Below are positions 1 through 7,704 of a DNA stretch of 64,000 bases, in pieces. The DNA is from Elusimicrobiota bacterium. Its GTDB lineage: Bacteria > Elusimicrobiota > Elusimicrobia > Elusimicrobiales > UBA9959. The stretch covers positions 1 to 64,000 of the forward strand of contig JACRER010000016.1 of the NCBI GenBank assembly GCA_016234365.1, in the 5' to 3' direction. Positions within the stretch are counted from its first letter, which is position 1; every line of letters starts with the position of its first letter. The notes under the pieces were generated by a model. That model was not told where the DNA came from and did not search any database. It saw only the letters and a program-made list of their open reading frames with translations. The position numbers and the translations under genes are program-made.

Positions 1-2
1 GG

Positions 3-2099
3 CTGTTCAACGCGATGTTCGACAGCCTGCTGCTTACCGTGGCCTTCGCCCCCCTTCTTTACACCCTGATGACTAAACAGATCCAGTCCATCATCGTGGA
101 GCGGGAGTCCCTGGAAAACCTGGGCAAGATCAACAGCCTTATCCTGGAGTCGCTGGGAGAAGGCATTTACGGGGTGGGGCTGGACGGCAACATAATTTTC
201 ATGAACCGGGAAGCGGAAAAGATGCTCGGTTATACCCTGGCCGACCTGGCCGGCCGGCACTCCCACGAGGCCGTCCATTACGCCAGGCCCGACGGCTCAA
301 AATACGTCTCCACCGACTGCAAGATCTACGCCGCGTCACGCGACGGCCGCGTGCGGCGCGTGACCGACGAGGTGTTCTGGAAGAAGGGCGGCACGCCGGT
401 CCCGGTGGAGTATATCGCCACCCCCATAGTGAAGGACGGCAAACTGGCCGGGGCGGTGGTGGCCTTCTCCGACATCACCGAACGGCTGCGCGCGGCAAAG
501 GAACTGGAAACCGCCAAGGCGGCCGCGGAAGCGGCCAACAAGGCCAAAAGCGAGTTTCTGGCCACCATGAGCCACGAGATCCGCACCCCGATGAACGCCA
601 TCATAGGCATGGGAGAACTTCTCGAGGAAACGAAACTGGACAGGGAGCAGGAGCAGTACGTGCGGGTTTTCAAGTCGGCCGGGGAAAGCCTGCTGGACCT
701 CATAAACGACATTCTCGACTTCTCCAAGATAGAGTCCGGCCGCATAGACCTGGAGGAGACGGATTTCGACCTGGAAGACCTGGTGGGCAAGACCTGCGAA
801 TTCCTGGCGCTGCGCGCGCATAAGAAGGGCATAGAACTCAACTACGAATTGGACGAGGACGTGCCCTGCGCGGTGAAAGGCGACCCGGTAAGGGTACGGC
901 AGGTGCTGGTGAACCTGCTGGGCAACGCCATAAAATTCGTGGAAAAGGGAGAGATCTTCCTGCACGTGAGCCGCAGGGAGGCCAACGACGGCCTGGGGCT
1001 GGTTTTCGCGGTAAAAGACACGGGGATAGGCATCCCGGCCGGTAAACTGGACTCCATCTTCGACAGCTTCACGCAGGCCGATTCCTCCACCACCAGGAAA
1101 TACGGCGGCACCGGGCTGGGCCTGAGCATCTCCAAGAAACTGGCAGGCCTGATGGGCGGCGATATCCTGGTGGAGAGTGTGCCAGGCAGCGGCAGCACTT
1201 TTTATTTCACGGTCAAACTCAAGGGGTCCGCGGAAAAGCCGGCAGGCGCCGCCGCGGCGGCGCCGGAAGAGCTGAAAGGGCTCAACGCCCTTATAGTGGA
1301 CGACAACGCCACCAACCGGATGATCCTGAAAGAACTGCTGCTCAAATGGGGCATGACCGTGGCGGAGGCGGAAAGCGGGCAGGCCGGCCTGGACGCGGCC
1401 GGGAAGGCGCGGGCCGCCGGCGCCCCCTTCCAGCTGGTGCTCCTTGACTATTTCATGCCTGGGATGGACGGCATAGAAATGGCCAGGCAACTGAAGGAGA
1501 ACCCGGGGATCTTCGCCGGCATCATACTCATGCTCACCTCGGACAGCCGCGGCAGCGACGTCACCCGCGCCAAACAGATGGGGATCTCGGAATACCTGGT
1601 AAAACCGGTGAAGAAACGGGAACTCAAAGACGCGATCCTGCTGGCGATAGGCAAGAGCCGGCCGGCGCCGCGGACGGGACCCGCCGCTGGCGCGGCGCTC
1701 ACGGCGGACATGCTGCCGGCGGCGCGCCTGCTGCTCGCGGACGACGCGCAGGACAATAGGACGCTCGTGACGGCCTTCCTGAAAGCCTCGCCGCTGGCCA
1801 TAGAGACCGCCGTGAACGGGGCCGAAGCCGTGGAGAAATTTATGGCCGGCACCTACGACCTGGTCCTGATGGACATGCAGATGCCGGTTATGGACGGCCT
1901 GGAGGCCGTAAAGAAGATCCGGGACTGGGAGAAAGAGAACGGCCGCGCCAGGACTCACATCATCGCCTTCACGGCGTCGGCCCTGAAAGAGGACATAGAT
2001 AAAGCGCTCGCCGGCGGCTGCGACTCCTACCTGACGAAACCGGCGAAGAAAGCCGCCCTTCTGGAAACGCTGGCCGGGTTGCTGGGGCGCGGCAAATGA
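3..2099 (+). CDS. Hybrid sensor histidine kinase with two receiver domains (5' end outside window)
   Basis: Membrane-associated signalling kinase that should autophosphorylate and pass phosphate to its own receivers. The frame is open from base 3, and a hydrophobic stretch (LLLTVAFAPLLYTLM) follows the track's ATG at 15, so that ATG probably lies inside a longer N-terminal membrane region and the true start is upstream of the window. Counting from base 15: PAS domain about 40-150, short coiled linker, HisKA H-box SHEIRTPMNAI with H187, HATPase N box NLLGNAIKF and the DTGIGIP and GGTGLGL boxes, first receiver with acceptor D478 (LLDYFMPG), second receiver with D620 (LMDMQMPV). Both receivers keep the KP lysine. 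Its 3' end overlaps the opposing regulator gene by 131 bp. Input signal unknown; neighbours to the left are not visible. Confidence 0.93.
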   Translation: MFNAMFDSLLLTVAFAPLLYTLMTKQIQSIIVERESLENLGKINSLILESLGEGIYGVGLDGNIIFMNREAEKMLGYTLADLAGRHSHEAVHYARPDGSKYVSTDCKIYAASRDGRVRRVTDEVFWKKGGTPVPVEYIATPIVKDGKLAGAVVAFSDITERLRAAKELETAKAAAEAANKAKSEFLATMSHEIRTPMNAIIGMGELLEETKLDREQEQYVRVFKSAGESLLDLINDILDFSKIESGRIDLEETDFDLEDLVGKTCEFLALRAHKKGIELNYELDEDVPCAVKGDPVRVRQVLVNLLGNAIKFVEKGEIFLHVSRREANDGLGLVFAVKDTGIGIPAGKLDSIFDSFTQADSSTTRKYGGTGLGLSISKKLAGLMGGDILVESVPGSGSTFYFTVKLKGSAEKPAGAAAAAPEELKGLNALIVDDNATNRMILKELLLKWGMTVAEAESGQAGLDAAGKARAAGAPFQLVLLDYFMPGMDGIEMARQLKENPGIFAGIILMLTSDSRGSDVTRAKQMGISEYLVKPVKKRELKDAILLAIGKSRPAPRTGPAAGAALTADMLPAARLLLADDAQDNRTLVTAFLKASPLAIETAVNGAEAVEKFMAGTYDLVLMDMQMPVMDGLEAVKKIRDWEKENGRARTHIIAFTASALKEDIDKALAGGCDSYLTKPAKKAALLETLAGLLGRGK

Positions 2100-2424
2100 G
2101 CTTGCAGGGTTTTTTCAGGAAACGGACCCTGGGGTTTTGCACTACCATGCGCTGCAGCAGGCCCGTCACCGTCGCCGAAACAAAAACCACCGGGATCACC
2201 GCCGTAGCCGGAACCAGGTGCAGGCGGGAGTAGATTTCCACGCCGTTCTCTCCTGGCATGTTAAAATCCAGCAGTATCAGGTCCGGGGCAAGTTCCAGCG
2301 CTTTCCGCACCCCCGACGCGCCGTTGAGAGCGAAGTCCACGCAAAGCCCCCTGGCCTCCAGGAATTTGCGCATGAGGACTATCATTTCCTCGGCATCGTC
2401 GATAATAAGCACCAGTTTTCCCAT
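1969..2424 (-). CDS. Single-domain response regulator, C-terminally truncated
   Basis: CheY-like receiver following the kinase gene at 2461-3600 on the same strand, so it is probably that kinase's partner. The acidic pair (IIDDAEE), acceptor Asp (LLDFNMPG), the Ser of FVSA and the KP lysine (FLKKPC) are all present. The domain then fails: in place of the last helix the frame runs into Arg/Pro-rich sequence that is merely the antisense of the upstream kinase's second receiver. A normal receiver would need roughly 10-15 more ordered residues. None of the other frames restores them. Either the 3' end was lost in a rearrangement that brought the two genes together, or the short domain is used as it is. 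No output domain. Confidence 0.7.
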   Translation of the reverse strand: MGKLVLIIDDAEEMIVLMRKFLEARGLCVDFALNGASGVRKALELAPDLILLDFNMPGENGVEIYSRLHLVPATAVIPVVFVSATVTGLLQRMVVQNPRVRFLKKPCKLICRAPATRPAFPEGRLSSPVSSGRSRSRRRALYLCPLSGPTP

Positions 2425-2460
2425 AATTTCGATCCAGCCCGCGCAACAAATATCCGCCGG

Positions 2461-3600
2461 TCAGTTCCCGAGCGGCAGTTCCAGCACAAAAGTAGTCCCG
2501 GCCCCCTCCTCGCTGGAGAAAGTTACCGTTCCCGCCAGATAGCGTTCGGAGAGCAACTTTATGCTGTAGGTCCCAAGGCCCCGGTCGGCCCCTTTTGTAG
2601 AAAAGGACCGGTTAAAGATCTGCAACTTCACATCTTTAGGCATTACGGCACAGTTATGCACCGTGAAGACGGCGCGGCCGCTGTCGGCCGAGGCGCATAA
2701 CGTTACCTTCTCCCCCGCGGCCGAGGCTTCCAGTGCGTTTTTGAGCATGTTGCCCAACACCCTGGAAAGCAAAGTCGCGTCGGTAATAAGCGTTACCTCG
2801 GCTCCCGGCAGCACCTCTATTTCCTTGCCCTTCGCAGCTTCATGGGCACTGTACATTTCCGCGATATTATTTAAAAGGCCGCACGCAGGCACCATTTTGT
2901 GCTCCGGCCGCAGTTCCCCGCTTTCCGCCTTCAGGAGTTCCCTCTGCGCCACTATTTCGCCTATCAGGCGCTGCGAGAGGCGGCTTATGGTCCCTCCATA
3001 CCCCCTCAGGGTCTGCGGGTCGGTCTCTTCCGACATGACTTCGGAAAAACCCTCCAGCGAGCCGGCGGTGTTCAGCACATCATGGAAGAAAATATGTTCA
3101 AGGGCCCGACGCCGCTTTTCGTGGCTAACGTCGGAAACGTAGAATACCGTGAATTTCGCGTCCGAAACCGTTATAGGGACCGCGGTAACTTTCAGGTCAA
3201 ACGCGTCCGTCCTGCCGCCGGCCTTCGTCAGGAGCCGGCACTCCCCCGAGGCCCGCTCCCCCCGTTGGCTGGCCAGTATGGCCAGCACGGCCCCACAGGT
3301 GGAGCACTTCTCGCCCGTCCCGCAGCCTCCCGGAGCCTCGGCATTAACGCAGGCGGCCGCCTCTCCGGGGCGCTGGCCGATAATTTTTTCAAGCCCCGTC
3401 ACCCCCAGGAACTCCAACGCCGAGCGATTGGCGTAAACAATCTGCCTGTTCTCGTTCAAAACCAGCAGCAGGTCCGGCATGGTCGCAAGTATCCCGGTAA
3501 AAAGACCGCTCCGCTCCATCTCCCGGCGTTGCGCGTTCAAGGCGTCGGCGCCGCTGCGGCCCGACGGCGCGAAATTAGTAGGAAGTTCCGGTTCCGGCAT
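2461..3600 (-). CDS. PAS-domain histidine kinase with a Cys cluster
   Basis: Soluble (no membrane segment) sensor kinase, 379 aa. N-terminal PAS domain about residues 30-165 contains a cysteine-rich insertion (GGCGTGEKCSTCGAV) of a type seen in anaerobe PAS kinases, which could bind metal or sense redox; that role is inference. The phosphoacceptor helix is HIFFHDVLNTAG, followed by a catalytic domain with N box NMLKNALEA and G box DRGLGTYS; the usual DxGxG box is poorly matched (VHNCAVMPK). The response regulator at 1969-2424 lies 36 bp downstream and completes a two-component pair. A sigma-70-like promoter lies just upstream at 3694-3721. Confidence 0.88.
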   Translation of the reverse strand: MPEPELPTNFAPSGRSGADALNAQRREMERSGLFTGILATMPDLLLVLNENRQIVYANRSALEFLGVTGLEKIIGQRPGEAAACVNAEAPGGCGTGEKCSTCGAVLAILASQRGERASGECRLLTKAGGRTDAFDLKVTAVPITVSDAKFTVFYVSDVSHEKRRRALEHIFFHDVLNTAGSLEGFSEVMSEETDPQTLRGYGGTISRLSQRLIGEIVAQRELLKAESGELRPEHKMVPACGLLNNIAEMYSAHEAAKGKEIEVLPGAEVTLITDATLLSRVLGNMLKNALEASAAGEKVTLCASADSGRAVFTVHNCAVMPKDVKLQIFNRSFSTKGADRGLGTYSIKLLSERYLAGTVTFSSEEGAGTTFVLELPLGN

Positions 3601-3693
3601 ATTCCCCCCTGGCGGATGAGCCTGCTCTCACAGTTTAACTTGCAAAGAAAGAGCCCGCGAAATCCCGTTCATAAGGGCCGCAGGCTCATGGAT

Positions 3694-3721
3694 ATTCTAG
3701 CAGAAATATCGCGGATGTCAA
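3694..3721 (-). promoter_or_regulatory. Sigma-70-type promoter for the PAS kinase/regulator pair
   Basis: Read on the minus strand: TTGACA, 16 bp spacer ending TTTCTGC, then TAGAAT. The TGC before the -10 gives an extended -10. It overlaps the stop codon of cooS. The same TCTGCTA element recurs at 34020, 35415 and 35473. Confidence 0.7.
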
Positions 3722-5310
3722 GGCCCGGTTCCGGCCCGGCCGCACCCGCGGCGCGCACGCTCGCGGCCCCAAAAAGCCGGCAGAAGGGTTTTTGCGACCT
3801 TCTCCCGGAAGACCCGCGGGTCCGCCTCCAGGAGCAGCTCCCCCCCGCATTCGTTTTTCAGCAGGGCGCCCAGGGCCCCGGCCGTCGCGGTTCCCGGAGC
3901 GACCGGGAAGGGGCCGCCGAAATGCGCGGCGCACCCGAGCGCCGCGAAATAAAAACCTATTGCGGCGCTCTTTTCCGTTATCGGCATGGGACAGGAGACC
4001 AGCAGCGGCATGGAAGAGATCCGCCTCCCGCAGAGCTCCGCCAGCCGGCCGAAAATATCCGCTATCCTGGCGTTGTTCACGCAGGAACCGAGATGCAGCG
4101 CCCTTTTACCGTCCAGCAACCCGTGGCTGCCCAGTTCGAACGCCATGCACCCGGTGGTAAGTATTAGGTAGTCCCGGCTCAATTCGGTGAACGCGTCCAC
4201 CCAGCCGGCCGCTTCGGACCGGGGATTGACGCAGCCTACCACGGCGATAACGCCCTTGAGCCCGCCCCGGCGCAGTTTTGCCGCGATTCCCGGGACGTCC
4301 ACATTCTCCTCGCTGGAACCGATAACCACCCTAGCCGGCGGCTGGCGGTTTTCTCCGAAGGCGGCCTCGTACCCGGGCTTCCTGGCGGACCTGTTGCGCA
4401 GCGCCAGTTCTATAGCCCGCTTTGCGGCCCGGCGCGCGCTCCTCGCGTCCGTTATCGGCAGATGTACGGCCCCCGGCATCCTGGCCAGGGGGTTGGTGGT
4501 TATAAGCCTGGTGTGGTAACATTCGCACAGATCCGAGAGAGAGGGCAGTATGCACTGGGAATCCACTACCAGGGCTTCCACCAACCCGCTGGCTATCACC
4601 TCTTCCTGAAGCGTGAAATGCGCGGCCAGCGGAATGCCGTGCGCGGAAAGGAACGTCGCCCCGGTGCAGCAGACGCCCACAAGATTCACTCCGGCGTGCC
4701 GGCGCGCCTCCCCGGCTATGGCTTCCACCATGGCCGGCTCATGCCCGTGCACGGCGATATTGACTTTCCGGGCGCTGAGACAAGCCAGGTTCAGCGCCCC
4801 CTCCCTCGCCTCCGGTTTCCCGAATTTTCCGTCCTCCAGGGCGGTGGCCGCATGGAGCCCGTAATAGCCGTCCAGTATCGCCATCTTCAGGCACCATTTG
4901 ACAAGGTCGCCCCAGTCGGAATTCACACCCATGGCGGAAGCGTGCATAGCTTCGGAGATCTCCCTGAAGCAGGAGGAGGGACCGGGCGCCGGCAGGAGGC
5001 CGGCCGAGCGCCACGCCCGGTAAAGATATGCGGGCGCCTTGCGCGCCAGGTAGGCGGCCGGTAGTTTCTTCCCGAGGTACTCCCCCAGGCGGGCGGCCTG
5101 GCCGCAATGGGCCGCCGCGCCGGCCGCGAGGGTCCGCAGAAGGTTCTTGGCCGTTATCAACTCGTGGGACGCCCCGCAGACGCCTTTCGCCGGGGGGCCG
5201 GCCAGCCGGCACGGCCCCATAAAACAGCCTTTACAGCAGTTGCCGAGCCTCCCCACGGGACACGACGGCAGGGAAAGCCTTTCAAGAAGCCTGGGCGGCT
5301 TGTTTTTCAT
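3718..5310 (-). CDS. cooS: Compact anaerobic Ni-Fe carbon monoxide dehydrogenase catalytic subunit
   Basis: Catalyses CO + H2O <-> CO2 + 2 electrons at a Ni-Fe-S C-cluster. All expected ligands can be aligned by spacing to CooS: N-terminal D/B-cluster cysteines in CPVGRLGNCCKGCFMGPC plus the Cys of GVCGAS; C-cluster His in AVHGHEP, then Cys of GVCCTG, DSQC 38 residues later, VVGC, TTGC and GSCVNN, and the proton-relay Lys of ITEK exactly 37 residues after GSC. At 530 aa it is about 100 shorter than the usual 620-640 aa; the loss is spread over loops, for example TTGC to GSC is only 22 residues. No acetyl-CoA synthase, CooF ferredoxin or CooC nickel insertase gene is adjacent. The related hybrid-cluster proteins are excluded by the CooS-specific motifs. 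Confidence 0.87.
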   Translation of the reverse strand: MKNKPPRLLERLSLPSCPVGRLGNCCKGCFMGPCRLAGPPAKGVCGASHELITAKNLLRTLAAGAAAHCGQAARLGEYLGKKLPAAYLARKAPAYLYRAWRSAGLLPAPGPSSCFREISEAMHASAMGVNSDWGDLVKWCLKMAILDGYYGLHAATALEDGKFGKPEAREGALNLACLSARKVNIAVHGHEPAMVEAIAGEARRHAGVNLVGVCCTGATFLSAHGIPLAAHFTLQEEVIASGLVEALVVDSQCILPSLSDLCECYHTRLITTNPLARMPGAVHLPITDARSARRAAKRAIELALRNRSARKPGYEAAFGENRQPPARVVIGSSEENVDVPGIAAKLRRGGLKGVIAVVGCVNPRSEAAGWVDAFTELSRDYLILTTGCMAFELGSHGLLDGKRALHLGSCVNNARIADIFGRLAELCGRRISSMPLLVSCPMPITEKSAAIGFYFAALGCAAHFGGPFPVAPGTATAGALGALLKNECGGELLLEADPRVFREKVAKTLLPAFWGRERARRGCGRAGTGP

Positions 5311-5354
5311 ATTGTATCCGGCACGGAGAACGCCCGCCGCGCCATGAACGAAGA

Positions 5355-5377
5355 GAGCCCGGCTCCGGCCCGGGCTC
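5355..5377 (-). terminator. Possible terminator after pilC
   Basis: Perfect 8-bp inverted repeat GAGCCCGG / CCGGGCTC with a 7-nt loop lies just past the pilC stop. It lacks a good U-run on the minus strand, so it may be a weak or processing hairpin. Confidence 0.4.
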
Positions 5378-5399
5378 CGCTGCGCAAAACCGCCCCCGC

Positions 5400-6590
5400 C
5401 TAGCCCACCATTTCGCCCAGGCTGAACATGGGCATGAACATGGCGATGACGATGGTGCCTATGACGAAGCCCAGGAAGATCATGATCAGCGCCTCCAGCA
5501 AGGACGTGAGGCCCTTCACGGCCGTATCCACTTCCTGGTCGTAGTAGTCCGCGATCTTGGTGAGCATGTTGTCCAGGCCGCCGGTCTCTTCGCCCACGCT
5601 GATCATCTGGATGACCATGGGCGGGAAAATATTGGCCTTCTTGAGCGGGTCGGAGATGCGGCCGCCTTCCTTGATGGAGTTGCGGCTGCTGTCTATGGCC
5701 TGTTCTATTATCTTATTGCCGGCGGTCTTGGCCACGGTCTCGAGGCCCTGCAGGATGGGCACGCCGGACTTTATGAGCGTGCCGAGCGTGCGGCTGAACT
5801 TGGCGATAGCCACCTTCTTGAGGAGTATGCCAAAAACAGGCAGCTTCAGCGAGATCTCGTCTATCTTATACTGCCCCTTTTCCGTCTTGGCCCACTTCTT
5901 CAGCAGCCAGACGGCTCCGCCCAACGGCGGTATGATATAGAGCAGTTTGGCGCGCAGGAAGTCCGAAATGGAGATTATCACCCTGGTAAGGAACGGTAGT
6001 TCCGCGCCGAAACTGGAAAAGATGTCCTTGAAGATGGGGATCACGAACACTATCAGGAAGATGGTAATGAGGCCGGCGGCGCTGAACACCACCATGGGAT
6101 ACATCAGCGCGCTCTTAACCTTGGCCTTCAGCTGCTCGGCGGATTCCAGGTAGGCCGACAGGCGCTCCAGGATGGTGTCCAGGATACCGCCCACCTCGCC
6201 GGCGCGGATCATGGCCACATAGAGCTCGGTAAAAGCGGTAGGGTGCTTCTTCATCGCGTCGGCGATGGAGAGGCCGGCCTCGATGTCGGTGCGCAGGGCG
6301 CCCACCACGGTCTTGAAAGCCGGGTTCTCGGCCTGCTGTTCCAGGATAGTAAGGCCCTGCACTATGGGCACGCCGGCCGATACCAGCGTGGACAGCTGCC
6401 GCGAAAAGATAACCACGTCCTTATTGTCTACCTTGGGTTTGAAGAACTTGCTCTTTACGGGGGCCGGCTTGATCTCCACCACGGACATCTTCTGCTCGCG
6501 CAGGCGCGAGATGGCGGCTTTCTGGTCCGCGGCCTCTACCAGGCCCTCGACCAACTTGCCGCCTTCCTTGGCTTTATAGGCGAATTGCAT
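5400..6590 (-). CDS. pilC: Type IV pilus inner-membrane platform protein PilC
   Basis: Polytopic GspF/PilC-family platform that couples the cytoplasmic PilB/PilT motors to pilus growth and retraction. 396 aa, normal length. The N-terminal FYKAK-like segment (QFAYKAKEGGKLVEG) is followed by two GspF repeats, each with the typical LSTLVSAGVPIVQGL / LGTLIKSGVPILQGL motif, GEVGGILD and GEETGGLD motifs, and hydrophobic segments near 170-190, 220-240 and 365-390. It is the last gene of the minus-strand set GYF protein-pilB-pilT-pilC, 6 bp after pilT. Confidence 0.96.
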   Translation of the reverse strand: MQFAYKAKEGGKLVEGLVEAADQKAAISRLREQKMSVVEIKPAPVKSKFFKPKVDNKDVVIFSRQLSTLVSAGVPIVQGLTILEQQAENPAFKTVVGALRTDIEAGLSIADAMKKHPTAFTELYVAMIRAGEVGGILDTILERLSAYLESAEQLKAKVKSALMYPMVVFSAAGLITIFLIVFVIPIFKDIFSSFGAELPFLTRVIISISDFLRAKLLYIIPPLGGAVWLLKKWAKTEKGQYKIDEISLKLPVFGILLKKVAIAKFSRTLGTLIKSGVPILQGLETVAKTAGNKIIEQAIDSSRNSIKEGGRISDPLKKANIFPPMVIQMISVGEETGGLDNMLTKIADYYDQEVDTAVKGLTSLLEALIMIFLGFVIGTIVIAMFMPMFSLGEMVG

Positions 6591-6596
6591 CGTTTA

Positions 6597-7673
6597 TCAG
6601 CCCGTGACCGACAGGGATTTCTGCAGCAGCTTCTTGAGGTCCTCGGGGTCGGCCGAGCGGTTGATGGCTTCCTGGTAGCTGATCTTCTGCTTCTTGTAGA
6701 GGTCCACCAGCGACTGGTTCATGGTGACCATGCCGAACTTGCCGCCGGTCTGGATGATGGTGGGGATCTGCTCTATTTTCTGCTCGCGGATGAGGTTGCG
6801 CACGGCGGAATTGGCGATGAGCACTTCGCAGCAGAGGGTGCGGCCGGTGCCGCTGGCCATGGGCAGCAACTGCTGCGCGAACACGCCCTGCAGCACGAAC
6901 GACAGCTGCACGCGGATCTGCTCCTGCTGGTGCGGCGGAAAGACGTCGATGATGCGGTTGATGGTCTGGGAGGCGTCCGAGGTGTGCAGCGTGGCGAACA
7001 CCAGGTGGCCCGTTTCGGCGATATTCAGCGCGGCGCCGATGGTCTCCAGGTCGCGCAACTCGCCGATCAGGATGACGTCGGGGTCCTGGCGCAGCACGTG
7101 GCGCAGGGCCGCGCCGAAGGTCTCGGTGTCGGCGCCCACTTCGCGCTGGTTCACGATGCTCTTCTTGTGCGTGTGCACGTACTCGATGGGGTCTTCCACG
7201 GTGATGATGTGGTAGTTGCGGTGCTCGTTGAGGTAGTCTATCATCGAGGCGAGCGTGGTGGATTTGCCGGAGCCGGTGGGGCCGGTGATGAGCAGCAGGC
7301 CCTTGGTCATCTTCATCAGTTCGTAGACGACCGGGGGCAGGTTCAGCTCTTCGAAAGTCTTGTACTTGCTGGGGATGGAGCGGATGGCCGCGCCCACCAC
7401 GCCGCGCTGGCGGTAGGCGTTCATGCGCAGGCGGCCCATGCCCTTGATGCCGAAGGCGAAGTCCAGTTCGTTGGTGGCCTCGAAGCGCTGGCGCTGCGCG
7501 TCGGTCATCAGCGAGAAGATGAGCGTCTGGCACATCTCGGGGGTCAGCTTGTCGAAAGGGGTCTGGAGCAGGTCTCCGTCTATGCGCAGCATCGGCGTGG
7601 CGCCGGCGGTGATGTGGATGTCCGAGGCGTTCTTCTCGTGCATCATTATGAACAGCTCGCTCATTGTTACCAT
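6597..7673 (-). CDS. pilT: Type IV pilus retraction ATPase PilT
   Basis: Hexameric cytoplasmic ATPase that depolymerises pili and drives twitching motility. 358 aa. Shows the Walker A GPTGSGKSTTLASM, Asp box (ITVEDPIEYVH), atypical Walker B with VILIGELRD, His box (TGHLVFATLHT) and the PilT-type C-terminal AIRNLIRE-like region (SAVRNLIREQK). The start at 7673 is favoured because GGAG stands about 9 nt upstream; an in-frame ATG three codons in is an alternative. It lies between pilB and pilC, so the pilus motor is expressed as a unit. Confidence 0.96.
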   Translation of the reverse strand: MVTMSELFIMMHEKNASDIHITAGATPMLRIDGDLLQTPFDKLTPEMCQTLIFSLMTDAQRQRFEATNELDFAFGIKGMGRLRMNAYRQRGVVGAAIRSIPSKYKTFEELNLPPVVYELMKMTKGLLLITGPTGSGKSTTLASMIDYLNEHRNYHIITVEDPIEYVHTHKKSIVNQREVGADTETFGAALRHVLRQDPDVILIGELRDLETIGAALNIAETGHLVFATLHTSDASQTINRIIDVFPPHQQEQIRVQLSFVLQGVFAQQLLPMASGTGRTLCCEVLIANSAVRNLIREQKIEQIPTIIQTGGKFGMVTMNQSLVDLYKKQKISYQEAINRSADPEDLKKLLQKSLSVTG

Positions 7674-7704
7674 AGGTATTAGCTCCAGGAAAAACGGTGT
7701 AAGT

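Noticed and set aside
336-1958. 540-aa minus-strand ORF opposite the hybrid kinase
   Set aside because: Shadow of a GC-rich gene: no motif, composition rich in His/Arg/Gly, overlaps a sure kinase. The same reasoning removed 12524-14461, 37554-40163, 7423-9549, 9921-11852, 53657-55219 and similar long ORFs.
3718-5310. Hybrid-cluster protein (hydroxylamine reductase)
   Set aside because: The N-terminal Cys set and the C-cluster spacing fit CooS; the HCP ligand pattern is not seen.
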